A DNA stretch of 21,339 nucleotides, from contig JAKQEQ010000135.1 in assembly GCA_029556545.1 (NCBI GenBank), positions 1 to 21,339 of the forward strand. The letters run 5' to 3'. Positions 1-8,834 of this stretch are shown in pieces (within the stretch, counting starts at the first letter, position 1; each line of letters opens with the position of its first letter). Both the position numbers and the translations under genes were made by a program. The notes beneath the pieces were generated by a model. It was not told the origin of the DNA, did not search any database, and saw nothing but the letters and a program-made list of their open reading frames with translations. This stretch comes from Candidatus Hydrogenedentota bacterium (GTDB taxonomy: Bacteria; Hydrogenedentota; Hydrogenedentia; Hydrogenedentales; JAGMZX01).

Positions 1-42
1 GCCCTTATTCCCTGCCCGCGTGGAATCTTCCCGTCGTGTTTC

Positions 43-128
43 GCCCTTTCAGGGCTTCTCTTTATAGCAGGCATCCCTCTTCCCAGGGCGTTGCCCTGGG
101 CTGTCTTCTCCGGCCCTTTTCAGGGCCG
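43..128. repeat. Array of three GCCCT/AGGGC hairpins
   Basis: Three perfect short stem-loops follow each other: 43-55 (GCCCT, 3-nt loop, AGGGC), 82-100 (CCCAGGGC, loop GTT, GCCCTGGG) and 111-128 (CGGCCCT, loop TTTC, AGGGCCG). All share the core GCCCT...AGGGC. Three more small hairpins follow at 301-314, 316-330 and 341-356. This looks like a dispersed intergenic repeat (REP-like) rather than a gene. A similar core recurs at 18131-18146. A structural role or a mobile origin is inference. Confidence 0.5.
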
Positions 129-691
129 TGCCCTTCGCCAAAGCGCGCAAACCGCGCGGTTCCCGCAGTGGACATAATGTGCGGATTTTGATGCGATTGC
201 CCTGCTTCCTTTGTGTCTCGGCCAGGAACCGACCGGCAGGCCGGACGAGTAACCCATCTGTAATAGCATCATAGTACCACGCCCTCCCGCGAAGCTTCTT
301 GGGGAAAAATCCCCAGTCCAGAATCTGGACGAATCGTGTATGAATTCTGGAATTCATGCGCGTGGCCGCCCGGCGTCATCGGGGCTCATTCTTCAGGCCA
401 TGTGTCATAAGTTATTTTACTACAAGTATTTATGGTGGTCTTCCGACGCGAAACAAGGAGTTGGCATGAAACATGCTCATACTACTGCCAGACCGGCGGG
501 ATCGGGCGGCACGGGAGAGCACCGTTGAACAGCGCGGGACAGGAAGCAGAGCGCGGCGGACCGGGGGGAAACACGGCGGCGGGGCCGTCGCGCGCGGTTC
601 GGGGCCGCGGCGGATTTCGCGGGCGCGCCGTCCGGAAAGCGGATTCCGGGGCGTGCAACGGTCGATTTATTGGGGATTTTGCGGTCAGGAG

Positions 692-710
692 CGGGGGCGT
701 CACGCCCCCG
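692..710. repeat. GC-rich perfect palindrome
   Basis: CGGGGGCGT and ACGCCCCCG are exact reverse complements separated by one base, giving a stem of at least 7 bp. It lies about 100 bp before the start of the giant propeller gene. It may be an intergenic palindromic repeat or a structure in the leader transcript. No U-tract follows, so it is not a classical intrinsic terminator. Confidence 0.4.
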
Positions 711-798
711 AAGGAGCTTGTGGCGGCGGATGTGAGTTCTCAACAGCATCGGGAATGTGTACGCAATCGAGCGACGGAGGCAAAGGGACTACCAGAAC

Positions 799-804
799 AG
801 GAGG
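799..804 (+). promoter_or_regulatory. Ribosome binding site deciding the start at 813
   Basis: AGGAGG lies 8 nt before the ATG at 813. The codons that follow encode a signal peptide, so this site fixes the start and excludes the longer open frame beginning at 432. Confidence 0.75.
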
Positions 805-812
805 ACGGAACC

Positions 813-3800
813 ATGCGATCGGGAATGTGGTGGATGGCGATGATAGGGGTGATGGCCGCTTGTGCGGCGGGGGCGGCAAGCGGGCAGAACGCGGACGCGG
901 AGAACGCGGAAGCCCGGGCAAAGGTCGAGCAGTTCATGGCCGGCCCGTCGGTGTTCATCGAGAACGCGGGGCAATGGGCGGAGGCCGACATCAAGTTCGC
1001 GCTGGACAGCCACGGCGCGAACGTGGGCCTCACGGACCGCGGGCCGCGATTTCAGTTGTTCCGAAAAACGGAGACCGATCCGACCGATCCGACCGATCCG
1101 ACCGATCTGTCCGATCCGTCTGGTTTGCCCGAACCGGCCCGTGAGCCGGCGGCGGTCCCCTCGGCGATGCACGAGTTCGGGCTCGTCTTCGACGGCGCGG
1201 CCGTGGTGGCGCCGGTCGGGCGCGGCCAATCGGATCGGACCTTCCACTACCTGATGGGCGATGCGGCGCAACACCGCGAGGGCGTGCCGTCGTATGACGC
1301 GGTGTGGTACGAGAACCTCTACCCCGGCGTATCGCTGGAACTCACGGGCCGCCGCACGGGCATCAAGTACAACTTCCACGTCGCGCCGGGCGCGGACCCA
1401 GGGCTGATCCGGCTGCGCTACGAGGGGGTCGCGGGGCTGGCGCTGGCCGAAGACGGCGCGCTGCAAATCCAGGTCAAGGAGGACTGGGAGCCGCTGCGCG
1501 ACGGCGCGCCCTACGTCTATCAGGAACAGGGCGGGGAACGCCGCGCCGTGGCGGCGCGCTTCGTGTTGCTCGATGATCACGCGTATGGCTTCGAGGTCAC
1601 CGGCGCCTACGACCCTGCGCTGCCGCTGGTAATAGACCCGGAAGTGGAATGGGGCACCTACCTGGGCAGCTCGCAAAGTGAGCAAGGCAGGGGCATCGCG
1701 GTGGATGCGGACGGGAACTGCTACGCGACAGGGGGTACGGGTTCTTCGGGCTGGGTGAGCGGCGGTTGGGGCGGTGGCGGCGGCTGGGACGGCTATGTGG
1801 TGAAGCTGAGTGCGTCCGGCGCGCACCTGTGGTCGACCTACATGGGCGGAGGGGCTTCGGAAGACGGCTACGGCATCGCGGTGGACGGGAGTGGCAACTG
1901 CTACGCCACGGGATGGACGGCGTCTTCCGGCTGGGTGAGCGGCGGCTGGGACACCAGCCTTGGCGGTACGCGAGATGCCTACGTCGTAAAGCTGAGCGTT
2001 TCTGGCGGGCACCTGTGGTCCACCTACCTTGGCGGCACAGGCGACGACTATGGCTACGGGATCGCGGTGGACGGGAGCGGGAACTGCTACGCCACGGGGC
2101 CTACCGGGTCCTCGGACTGGGTAAGCGGCGGTTGGCAAGCAGCCAGCGGCGGCGGCTATGTGGTCAAACTGAGCACTGCGGGTACACATCTGTGGTCGGC
2201 GAGGGTGGGCGGTGCAGGCTATGGCATTGCGGTGGATGGAAGTGGGAACTGCTACGCCACGGGGAATACCGGGTCCTCGGGCTGGGTGAGCGGTGGCTGG
2301 AACACGATGCTACAGGGCACGGACGGCTACGTGGTGAAGCTGAGCGCTTCGGGCGGGCACCTGTGGTCCAGCTATCTGGGCGGTACAAGCAGCGACTACG
2401 GCTACGGCATTACGGTGGACGGGAGCGGGAACTGCTACGCCACGGGGCGTACGCAATCCTTGGGCTGGGTGAGCGGCGGCTGGGACACGACGCACAATGG
2501 GGACGATGACGGTTACGTGGTGAAACTGGGCGCAGCGGGCGCGCACGTCTGGTCGAGCTACCTCGGCGGCACGAGCACTGAGTATGGCTACGGGATCGCG
2601 GTGGACGGGAGCGGCAACTGCTACGCCACGGGCTACACGCAATCTTTGGGCTGGGTGGGAGGCGGCTGGGACACGACGCACAATGGGGGCAATGACGGCT
2701 ACGTAGTCAAACTGAGCACGTCTGGCGCGCACCTCTGGTCCACGTACTTTGGCGGATCGGGCACTGACCACGGCTACGGCATCGCGGTAGATTCGACTGG
2801 CAGCAACATTTGGGTGACCGGGTGGACGGCTTCTTCCGGCTGGTTCAGCGGCGGCTGGGACACGAGTTTCGGCGGTATGTGGGACGGCTTCGCACTGAAG
2901 ATATCGGACGCACCTTCCCAAACAGGCAGTCTCCAGGTGACGCTCACCCCTCCCGAAGCCGTCGGCGCCGGAGCGCGGTGGCGCCGCGTGACGACAACAA
3001 CATGGTTTAACAGCGACGACACGGAGGCGGATATTACGGCGGGCGAGTGGGCGATTGAATTCAAGAATATGTACGGGTGGGTCCCGCCCGACACTCGTGG
3101 CGTCATAATCGCGGCGGACGATACGGTCACGGAGACGGCGGCGTACACCGCGACTTCGGTCGACGTCACTTGGTCCACCTACCTCGGCGGCACGGGCTTT
3201 GATCAAGGCTACGGGATCGCGGTGGACGGGAGCGGGAACTGCTACGCCACGGGGCAAACGGCGTCTTCGGGTTGGGTGAGCGGCGGCTGGGACACGTCAT
3301 ACGGCGGCAGTTATGACGGCTACGTGGTGAAGCTGAGCACGACCGGCGGGCACCTGTGGTCCACCTACCTGGGCGGGACAAGTGGCGACGAAGGTTACGG
3401 CATTGCCGTGGACGGCAGCGGGAACTGCTACGCCACGGGGCAAACGGCGTCTTCGGGTTGGGTGAGCGGCGGCTGGAATACGACGTACAACGGCGGAAGC
3501 GGTACGACCACTGACGGCTACGTGGTGAAGCTGAGCGCTTCGGGCGGGCACCTGTGGTCCAGCTATCTGGGCGGTACAAGCAGCGACTACGGCTACGGCA
3601 TCGCGGTGGACGGGAGCGGGAACTGCTACGCCACGGGGCAAACGGCGTCTTCGGGTTGGGTGAGCGGCGGCTGGAATACGACGCTACAGGGCACGGACGG
3701 CTACGTGGTGAAGCTGAGCGCTTCGGGCGCGCACCTGTGGTCCACGTATCTGGGCGGCACGGGCAGCGACTCTGGCCGGGGCATCGCGGTGGACGGGAGC

Positions 3801-6800
3801 GGGAACTGCTACGCCACGGGGGCAACAGGTTCTCCGGGTTGGGTGAGCGGCGGCTGGGACACGATCCTTGGCGGTACGGGAGATGCCTACGTCGTAAAAC
3901 TGAGCGCTACGGGCGGGCACCTGTGGTCCACCTACCTTGGCGGTACAAGCGGCGACGGCGGCTCCGGCATTGCGGTGGACGGGAGCGGCAACTGCTACGC
4001 CACGGGGTCCACGGAGTCATCCGGCTGGGTGAGCGGCGGCTGTGACACGACACATGGCGGCGCTGACGATGCCTACGTGGTCAAACTGAGCGCGTCCGGC
4101 GGGCACCTGTGGTCCACGTACCTGGGCGGCACGGGCACTGATTACGGCCGTGGCATTGCGGTGGACGGGAGCGGGAACTGCTACGCCACGGGGTCCACGG
4201 AGTCATCCGGCTGGGTGAGCGGCGGCTGGGACACCAGCCTTGGCGGTACGCGAGATGCCTATGTGGTCAAACTGAATGCCGCAGGCGCGCACTTGTGGTC
4301 CAGCTACCTTGGGGGGGCGAACGATGACCGAGGTTACGGCATTGCGGTGGATGCAACTGGGATCAACACTTGGGTGACGGGGAGCACGACTTCGGCGGGC
4401 TGGGTCCACGACGGCTGGCAGACCACGCACGGCGGCGGCACAGACCCGTATGTAGCGAAAATCATGGACGCGCGCTTAACCGGGAGCCTTCAGGTGACGT
4501 TGCTGCCGGCGGAGGCGGTGGCGGCGGGCGCGCAATGGCGGCGGATGTATACGAGCGCTTGGCGCGACAGCGGCGAAACGGAGACGGGTGCTCCGGTGGG
4601 CTACTGCAAAATCGAATTCAAGGATGTGTTTGGGTGGGTCCCGCCGACGCCACAGACGGTAGCGATTCCGCTCACGGGGACGGCCCAGGAAACGGCTACC
4701 TACACGGCGGTCGACGTTGATATGAATTGGTCGACGTACTTGGGCGGCTCGGGTACTGGTTATGGCATCGCGGTGGATGCGAGTCGGAACTGCTACGCCA
4801 CGGGGAGCACGGCGTCTTCCGGCTGGGTGAGCGGAGGCTGGGACACCACGCACAATGGGGGCGCTGACGGGTATGTGGTGAAGTTGAGCACGGCAGGAGC
4901 GCATCTGTGGTCCACGTACCTGGGCGGTACGGACCATGATTACGGCCTTGGCATCGCGGTGGATGCGGACGGGAACTGTTACTCAACCGGGTACACGCAG
5001 TCGTCCGGCTGGGTGAGCGGCGGCTGGAACACAACGCATAACGGCGGCAGGGACGGTTATGTGGTGAAACTGAGCACGGCGGGCGCGCACCTATGGTCGA
5101 CGTACCTGGGCGGCACAAGCGACGACTACGGCCAAGGCATCGCGGTGGACGGCAGCGGGAACTGCTACGCCACGGGGTACACGTATTCTACTGGCTGGGT
5201 GAGCGGCGGCTGGAATACGACATACAACGGCGGAAGCGGTACGGCCACCGACGGCTACGTGGTGAAATTGAGCGCCTCGGGCGGGCACCTGTGGTCCACC
5301 TACCTGGGCCGCACGAACAATGACTACGGCTACGGCATCGCGGTGGATACGATCGGGAACTGCTACGCGACGGGGTACACGACGTCTTCCGGCTGGGTCA
5401 GCGGCGGCTGGGACACCACGTACAATGTTATTGACGGCTACGTGGTCAAGCTGGATGCGTCTGGCGGGCACCTGTGGTCCACCTACCTTGGCGGCACGAG
5501 CAGTGATTACGGCCGGGGCGTCGCGGTGGATGCGAGCGGGAACTGCTACGCGACGGGGCAAACAGGTTCTCCGGGTTGGGTCAGCGGCGGCTGGGACACC
5601 AGCCATAACGGCGGCTGGGACGGCTATGTGGTGAAGCTGAGCACGTCCGGCGGGCACCTGTGGTCCACGTACCTCGGCGGCGCGGAACCTGACCAAAGTT
5701 ACGGCATTGTGGTGGACGGGAGCGGGGACTGCTACGCCACGGGGTGGACGCAGTCGTCCGGCTGGGTGAGCGGCGGCTGGGACAGCACGCTGGACGGAAC
5801 TTATGACGCGTATGTGGTGAAGTTGAGCAGCGCGGGTGCGCACGCGTGGTCAAGCTACCTTGGGGGGGCGAACGATGACCGAGGTTACGGCATTGCGGTG
5901 GATGCGACTGGGACCAACACTTGGGTGACGGGGAGCACGACTTCGGCGGGCTGGGTCCACGACGGCTGGCTGACCACGCACGGCGGCGGCACAGACGCGT
6001 TCGTGGCCAAGATTAGCGAAATCACCGCGCCTGCTCCTCCCTCGGACCCCGGCGCGACGGCCATCGGCCTCGATACTATCACGTGGACGTGGCAGGACAA
6101 TTCGTCGGATGAGGACGGGTTCAAGGTGTATGACGATCCGGGCGCGGCGGAACCGGTTACGCTGCGGACCACGACGGCGGCGGATGTCGAGGCGTGGCAG
6201 CACAATGGGCTGCCGGCAAATACGCAGCATGCGTTCCAGGTGGCGGCGACCAATGCGCAGGGTGACAGCGACAAGACGCCGAATTTCACGGCATGGACGC
6301 TGATCGAGGCGGTGTCGGGGCTGGCGTTCAGCGGCGTGGATGTCGACATGATCGGTGTGGCGTCGGTGAATACGCCGAGCAACCTGGCGGCGGGGTTGTC
6401 GGGGTTGCAGTTTGGAAACACGACGGCGGGTCAACTTTCGCCGTGGCGGCAGGACAACACGCCGTGGGTCTCGACCGGGCTGACGCCGAACACGCAGTAT
6501 GCGTTCACGGGGCAGTCGCGCAACGGCGACGCCGTGACGACGACGACGGCGACCGGTTCGCGATACACCCTGATCGAGGCCGTATCCGGGCTGGCGTTCA
6601 GCGGCGTTGGCTTGGGCAGCATCAGCGTGGCGTCGGCGAACACGCCGAGCAACCTGTCGAGCGGCGCGTCTGGACTGCGGTTCGCCAACACGACGGCGGG
6701 GACCGCATCCGGATGGCGGCAGAACAACACGCCGTGGGTCTCGACCGGGCTGACGCCGAACACGCAGTATGCGTTCACGGGGCAGTCGCGCAACGGCGAC

Positions 6801-8660
6801 GCCGTGACGACGCCGGGGGCGAGCGGCTCGCGATACACCCTGATCGAGGCCGTATCGGGGCTGGCCTTCAGCGGGGTGACCCCGACGTCCATCGGCGTGG
6901 CGTCGGTGAACACGCCGAGCAACCTCGCTTCGGGCGCGTCTGGGCTGCGGTTCGCCAACACGACGGCGGGGACCACATCCGCGTGGCGGCAGCATAACAC
7001 GCCGTGGGCCTCGACCGGGCTGACGCCGAACACGCAGTATGCGTTCGCGGGGCAGTCGCGCAACGGCGACACCATCGAGACCGCGCCGGCCTCGGGAAGC
7101 AAGTGGACGCTGGCGGCCCAGCCGCTAGCGCCCTCGGTCACGAACGCGACGCAGCACACGCTCGATGTGGCGCTCACGGCGGGCGACGGGAATCCCGCCG
7201 GAACGGAATACGCCATCCGGGTGGACTCGGGGATGGGCGGCAATGTCTGGGTGCAGCCGGACGGGACGCTGGGCGCCGCGCCGGTGTATCGGACGATTCC
7301 GGCGTGGGGCACGGTGACGGTGACGGGCCTTACCGGAGGCGTGTTCTACGGCGTATTCGGCGTGGCGCGCAACGGGGAAGGGGTCGACTCGGCTATCGGT
7401 CTCGCGGGGTACGGGCAGACCCTCGAAGACGTGCCGCCAACGGGCACGGTGCTAATCAACGGCGGCGCGGCATATACGAACACGACGGCGGTGACCTTGA
7501 CGCTGTCCGCGACGGACAACGCCTCGGGCGTCGCGCAGATGCGGTTCAGCAACGACAACGTTTCGTGGTCCGGCTGGGAGGCCTACGCGGTCGGCAAGGC
7601 GTGGGCCGTGGAATCCGGCGAGGGCGTGAAGACGGTGTATGCGCAATTCCGCGACGGCGTGGGCAACGTGTCCGTCGGCCCGATCAGCGACAGCATCACG
7701 CTGGACACGATCGCGCCGACGGTGGCGCTCTCGTGCGCCGCGCCGGAACCGACGAATACGCCGATTGCGGTGTCGGTCTTGTTGAGCGAGCCGAGCACGG
7801 ACTTCGCCCAGCCGGACATCGCGCGGACGAACGCGACCATCACCGGGTTCACCGGTGGCGGCGCGTCGTACAGCTTCACGCTCGTGCCCTCGGCCCAGGG
7901 CGTGTTCTCGTGCTCCGTGCCGGATCTGCGGTTCCGCGACACGGCGGGCAACTGGAACGCCATCGCCTCAAACACGATCGCGCGCACGTATGACAACGTC
8001 CCGCCCGTGGGGTCGGTGGTGATCAACGGCGGCGCGACGCATACGACTAAGACGGCGGTGACGCTGGCGCTGTCCGCCACGGACAGCGGCGTGGGCGTGG
8101 CGCACATGCGGTTCCGGAACGCCGGGGCCGTGTGGAGCGGCTGGGAGGCCTATGGCCCCGCGAAGGCGTGGACCCTCGACCCGGGCGATGGCCTGAAGAC
8201 GGTGATCGCGCAGTATCGGGACGGTGCGGGCAATGTGTCCACAGGGACGACCTCAGACACGATCGCGCTGGACACCGCGGCGCCCACGTTTACGGGGCTT
8301 GTCGCCGCCCCCGCGGAGGCGAGCGAGGGTGACACGGTGACGATTACCTTCGCGTCGTCGGAGGCGCTGGACGCCGCGCCCGAGGTGACGGTGAACAGCC
8401 ACGCCGCGACGCGGGATACGACGAAGGCGGACTATGTCTATCTCTACGAGGTACTCGGCGTGGCCGACGACCCGCTGGGCCCGGCGTACATCGAGATCAG
8501 CGGCGCGGACCTCGCAGGGAACCTGGGCACGCTGTCGGACCTGAGCGCGCTGGAAATTGTCGATACCGCTACCGTACCTGCGGCAAGCGCGGCGTTGCTG
8601 GCGCTGTTGGCGTCGGTGACGGCGCTGGCCGGGGCCGCGGCCCTGCGCCGCCGCACATAA
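813..8660 (+). CDS. Giant secreted SBBP beta-propeller protein with Ig/Fn3-like domains and C-terminal sorting tail
   Basis: This is a 2615-residue secreted protein, probably displayed on the cell surface. Residues 1-23 are a signal peptide. Residues ~48-279 resemble the domain that precedes SBBP repeats (FIENAGQW near its start, PLVIDPEVEW at its end). Residues 280-702, 787-1222 and 1306-1738 each hold seven ~60-residue SBBP blades (consensus WSTYLGGTSSDYGYGIAVDG, then NCYATG and DGYVVKLS). Two ~84-residue PEGA-like linkers separate them (703-786, 1223-1305). An Fn3-like domain (1739-1830), three 90-residue repeats (1831-2100) and further Ig-like domains follow. The tail from 2588 has VPAAS, a hydrophobic stretch and RRR, as in PEP-CTERM-like sorting signals. 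No catalytic residues are recognisable. Adhesion or scaffolding is inferred. The blades carry a regular cysteine, which is unusual. Confidence 0.88.
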   Translation: MRSGMWWMAMIGVMAACAAGAASGQNADAENAEARAKVEQFMAGPSVFIENAGQWAEADIKFALDSHGANVGLTDRGPRFQLFRKTETDPTDPTDPTDLSDPSGLPEPAREPAAVPSAMHEFGLVFDGAAVVAPVGRGQSDRTFHYLMGDAAQHREGVPSYDAVWYENLYPGVSLELTGRRTGIKYNFHVAPGADPGLIRLRYEGVAGLALAEDGALQIQVKEDWEPLRDGAPYVYQEQGGERRAVAARFVLLDDHAYGFEVTGAYDPALPLVIDPEVEWGTYLGSSQSEQGRGIAVDADGNCYATGGTGSSGWVSGGWGGGGGWDGYVVKLSASGAHLWSTYMGGGASEDGYGIAVDGSGNCYATGWTASSGWVSGGWDTSLGGTRDAYVVKLSVSGGHLWSTYLGGTGDDYGYGIAVDGSGNCYATGPTGSSDWVSGGWQAASGGGYVVKLSTAGTHLWSARVGGAGYGIAVDGSGNCYATGNTGSSGWVSGGWNTMLQGTDGYVVKLSASGGHLWSSYLGGTSSDYGYGITVDGSGNCYATGRTQSLGWVSGGWDTTHNGDDDGYVVKLGAAGAHVWSSYLGGTSTEYGYGIAVDGSGNCYATGYTQSLGWVGGGWDTTHNGGNDGYVVKLSTSGAHLWSTYFGGSGTDHGYGIAVDSTGSNIWVTGWTASSGWFSGGWDTSFGGMWDGFALKISDAPSQTGSLQVTLTPPEAVGAGARWRRVTTTTWFNSDDTEADITAGEWAIEFKNMYGWVPPDTRGVIIAADDTVTETAAYTATSVDVTWSTYLGGTGFDQGYGIAVDGSGNCYATGQTASSGWVSGGWDTSYGGSYDGYVVKLSTTGGHLWSTYLGGTSGDEGYGIAVDGSGNCYATGQTASSGWVSGGWNTTYNGGSGTTTDGYVVKLSASGGHLWSSYLGGTSSDYGYGIAVDGSGNCYATGQTASSGWVSGGWNTTLQGTDGYVVKLSASGAHLWSTYLGGTGSDSGRGIAVDGSGNCYATGATGSPGWVSGGWDTILGGTGDAYVVKLSATGGHLWSTYLGGTSGDGGSGIAVDGSGNCYATGSTESSGWVSGGCDTTHGGADDAYVVKLSASGGHLWSTYLGGTGTDYGRGIAVDGSGNCYATGSTESSGWVSGGWDTSLGGTRDAYVVKLNAAGAHLWSSYLGGANDDRGYGIAVDATGINTWVTGSTTSAGWVHDGWQTTHGGGTDPYVAKIMDARLTGSLQVTLLPAEAVAAGAQWRRMYTSAWRDSGETETGAPVGYCKIEFKDVFGWVPPTPQTVAIPLTGTAQETATYTAVDVDMNWSTYLGGSGTGYGIAVDASRNCYATGSTASSGWVSGGWDTTHNGGADGYVVKLSTAGAHLWSTYLGGTDHDYGLGIAVDADGNCYSTGYTQSSGWVSGGWNTTHNGGRDGYVVKLSTAGAHLWSTYLGGTSDDYGQGIAVDGSGNCYATGYTYSTGWVSGGWNTTYNGGSGTATDGYVVKLSASGGHLWSTYLGRTNNDYGYGIAVDTIGNCYATGYTTSSGWVSGGWDTTYNVIDGYVVKLDASGGHLWSTYLGGTSSDYGRGVAVDASGNCYATGQTGSPGWVSGGWDTSHNGGWDGYVVKLSTSGGHLWSTYLGGAEPDQSYGIVVDGSGDCYATGWTQSSGWVSGGWDSTLDGTYDAYVVKLSSAGAHAWSSYLGGANDDRGYGIAVDATGTNTWVTGSTTSAGWVHDGWLTTHGGGTDAFVAKISEITAPAPPSDPGATAIGLDTITWTWQDNSSDEDGFKVYDDPGAAEPVTLRTTTAADVEAWQHNGLPANTQHAFQVAATNAQGDSDKTPNFTAWTLIEAVSGLAFSGVDVDMIGVASVNTPSNLAAGLSGLQFGNTTAGQLSPWRQDNTPWVSTGLTPNTQYAFTGQSRNGDAVTTTTATGSRYTLIEAVSGLAFSGVGLGSISVASANTPSNLSSGASGLRFANTTAGTASGWRQNNTPWVSTGLTPNTQYAFTGQSRNGDAVTTPGASGSRYTLIEAVSGLAFSGVTPTSIGVASVNTPSNLASGASGLRFANTTAGTTSAWRQHNTPWASTGLTPNTQYAFAGQSRNGDTIETAPASGSKWTLAAQPLAPSVTNATQHTLDVALTAGDGNPAGTEYAIRVDSGMGGNVWVQPDGTLGAAPVYRTIPAWGTVTVTGLTGGVFYGVFGVARNGEGVDSAIGLAGYGQTLEDVPPTGTVLINGGAAYTNTTAVTLTLSATDNASGVAQMRFSNDNVSWSGWEAYAVGKAWAVESGEGVKTVYAQFRDGVGNVSVGPISDSITLDTIAPTVALSCAAPEPTNTPIAVSVLLSEPSTDFAQPDIARTNATITGFTGGGASYSFTLVPSAQGVFSCSVPDLRFRDTAGNWNAIASNTIARTYDNVPPVGSVVINGGATHTTKTAVTLALSATDSGVGVAHMRFRNAGAVWSGWEAYGPAKAWTLDPGDGLKTVIAQYRDGAGNVSTGTTSDTIALDTAAPTFTGLVAAPAEASEGDTVTITFASSEALDAAPEVTVNSHAATRDTTKADYVYLYEVLGVADDPLGPAYIEISGADLAGNLGTLSDLSALEIVDTATVPAASAALLALLASVTALAGAAALRRRT
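1073..1117 (+). repeat. 9-bp tandem repeat encoding Asp-Pro-Thr units
   Basis: Four exact or near-exact copies of GACCGATCC (units starting 1073, 1082, 1091, 1100) plus a degenerate copy encode a DPTDPTDPTD-type spacer inside the N-terminal domain of the propeller protein. The copy number is likely variable between strains. Confidence 0.7.
1650..2918 (+). repeat. Propeller block 1: seven SBBP blade repeats
   Basis: Seven consecutive ~180-bp coding repeats, each starting at WSTY-like residues. Blade 4 is shortened (WSARVGGAGYG). Blade 7 replaces NCYATG by NIWVTG and ends the block. Seven is the number expected for one closed seven-bladed beta-propeller. Confidence 0.8.
3171..4478 (+). repeat. 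Propeller block 2: seven SBBP blade repeats
   Basis: Seven blades in the same register as block 1. The last blade again replaces NCYATG (NTWVTG). Its DNA, including a run of seven G (4311-4317), is almost identical to the last blade of block 3, pointing to duplication of whole propellers. Confidence 0.8.
4728..6026 (+). repeat. Propeller block 3: seven SBBP blade repeats
   Basis: Seven blades again, ending with the NTWVTG variant blade, which nearly copies that of block 2 and includes a G7 run at 5862-5868. Blade 1 is slightly shortened. Confidence 0.8.
6303..7112 (+). repeat. Three exact-length 270-bp tandem repeats
   Basis: Units start at 6303, 6573 and 6843, each 270 bp. Each encodes a 90-residue beta domain beginning IEAVSGLAFSGV, passing through STGLTPNTQYAF and ending at a W/Y-T-L junction. 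The near-identity and constant length suggest recent tandem duplication. The preceding Fn3-like domain ends in the same way. Confidence 0.85.
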
Positions 8661-8719
8661 CCAAGTCCTCCTGGGAGAGGGCGCCCCACCGCGTCCTTTC
8701 CTTGCCTAAGACCCAGTGG

Positions 8720-8750
8720 CCCCGGCGCGTCAAGGCTAGGCGCGCCGGGG
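8720..8750. terminator. Palindrome between convergent genes, possible bidirectional terminator
   Basis: CCCCGGCGCG (8720-8729) and CGCGCCGGGG (8741-8750) form a perfect 10-bp stem with an 11-nt loop. It lies between the 3' end of the propeller gene (8660) and the 3' end of the NRAMP-like gene (8835). There is no U-tract, so termination is suggested by the position and stem strength only. Confidence 0.5.
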
Positions 8751-8834
8751 TCACGCCAGTTTCCTGGTATCGGGTTTTGGGTGGGTCGTGCGGACCCGGA
8801 CGCGACCATGAATGGCCCCACGCGGCGCAAGCGC

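Larger units (their letters stand above)
1..812. other. Non-coding leader region with hairpins, no convincing gene
   Basis: I see no credible gene here. Open frames exist on both strands, but they are arginine/proline-rich products of GC-rich DNA without recognisable domains or good ribosome sites. The frame of the large downstream gene stays open back to about 432, but its first 127 codons look like translated non-coding DNA, and a strong ribosome site supports a start at 813. The left part (43-356) contains several short hairpins, described separately. An AT-richer patch at about 400-435 is the most likely place for a promoter of the downstream gene, but I could not find a well-matched -35/-10 pair. 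Confidence 0.5.

Noticed and set aside
49-357. 102-codon open frame on the minus strand
   Set aside because: It covers the hairpin cluster, has no domain or clear ribosome site, and is best explained as translated intergenic repeat.
432-812. N-terminal extension of the giant propeller gene
   Set aside because: The frame is open, but its product is low-quality Arg/Gly-rich sequence. A strong AGGAGG site and a signal peptide support the ATG at 813.
770-812. Possible cyclic-di-GMP riboswitch (GCAAAGGGACTACC-like string)
   Set aside because: Only a short resemblance. The expected paired helices and tetraloop are not visible.
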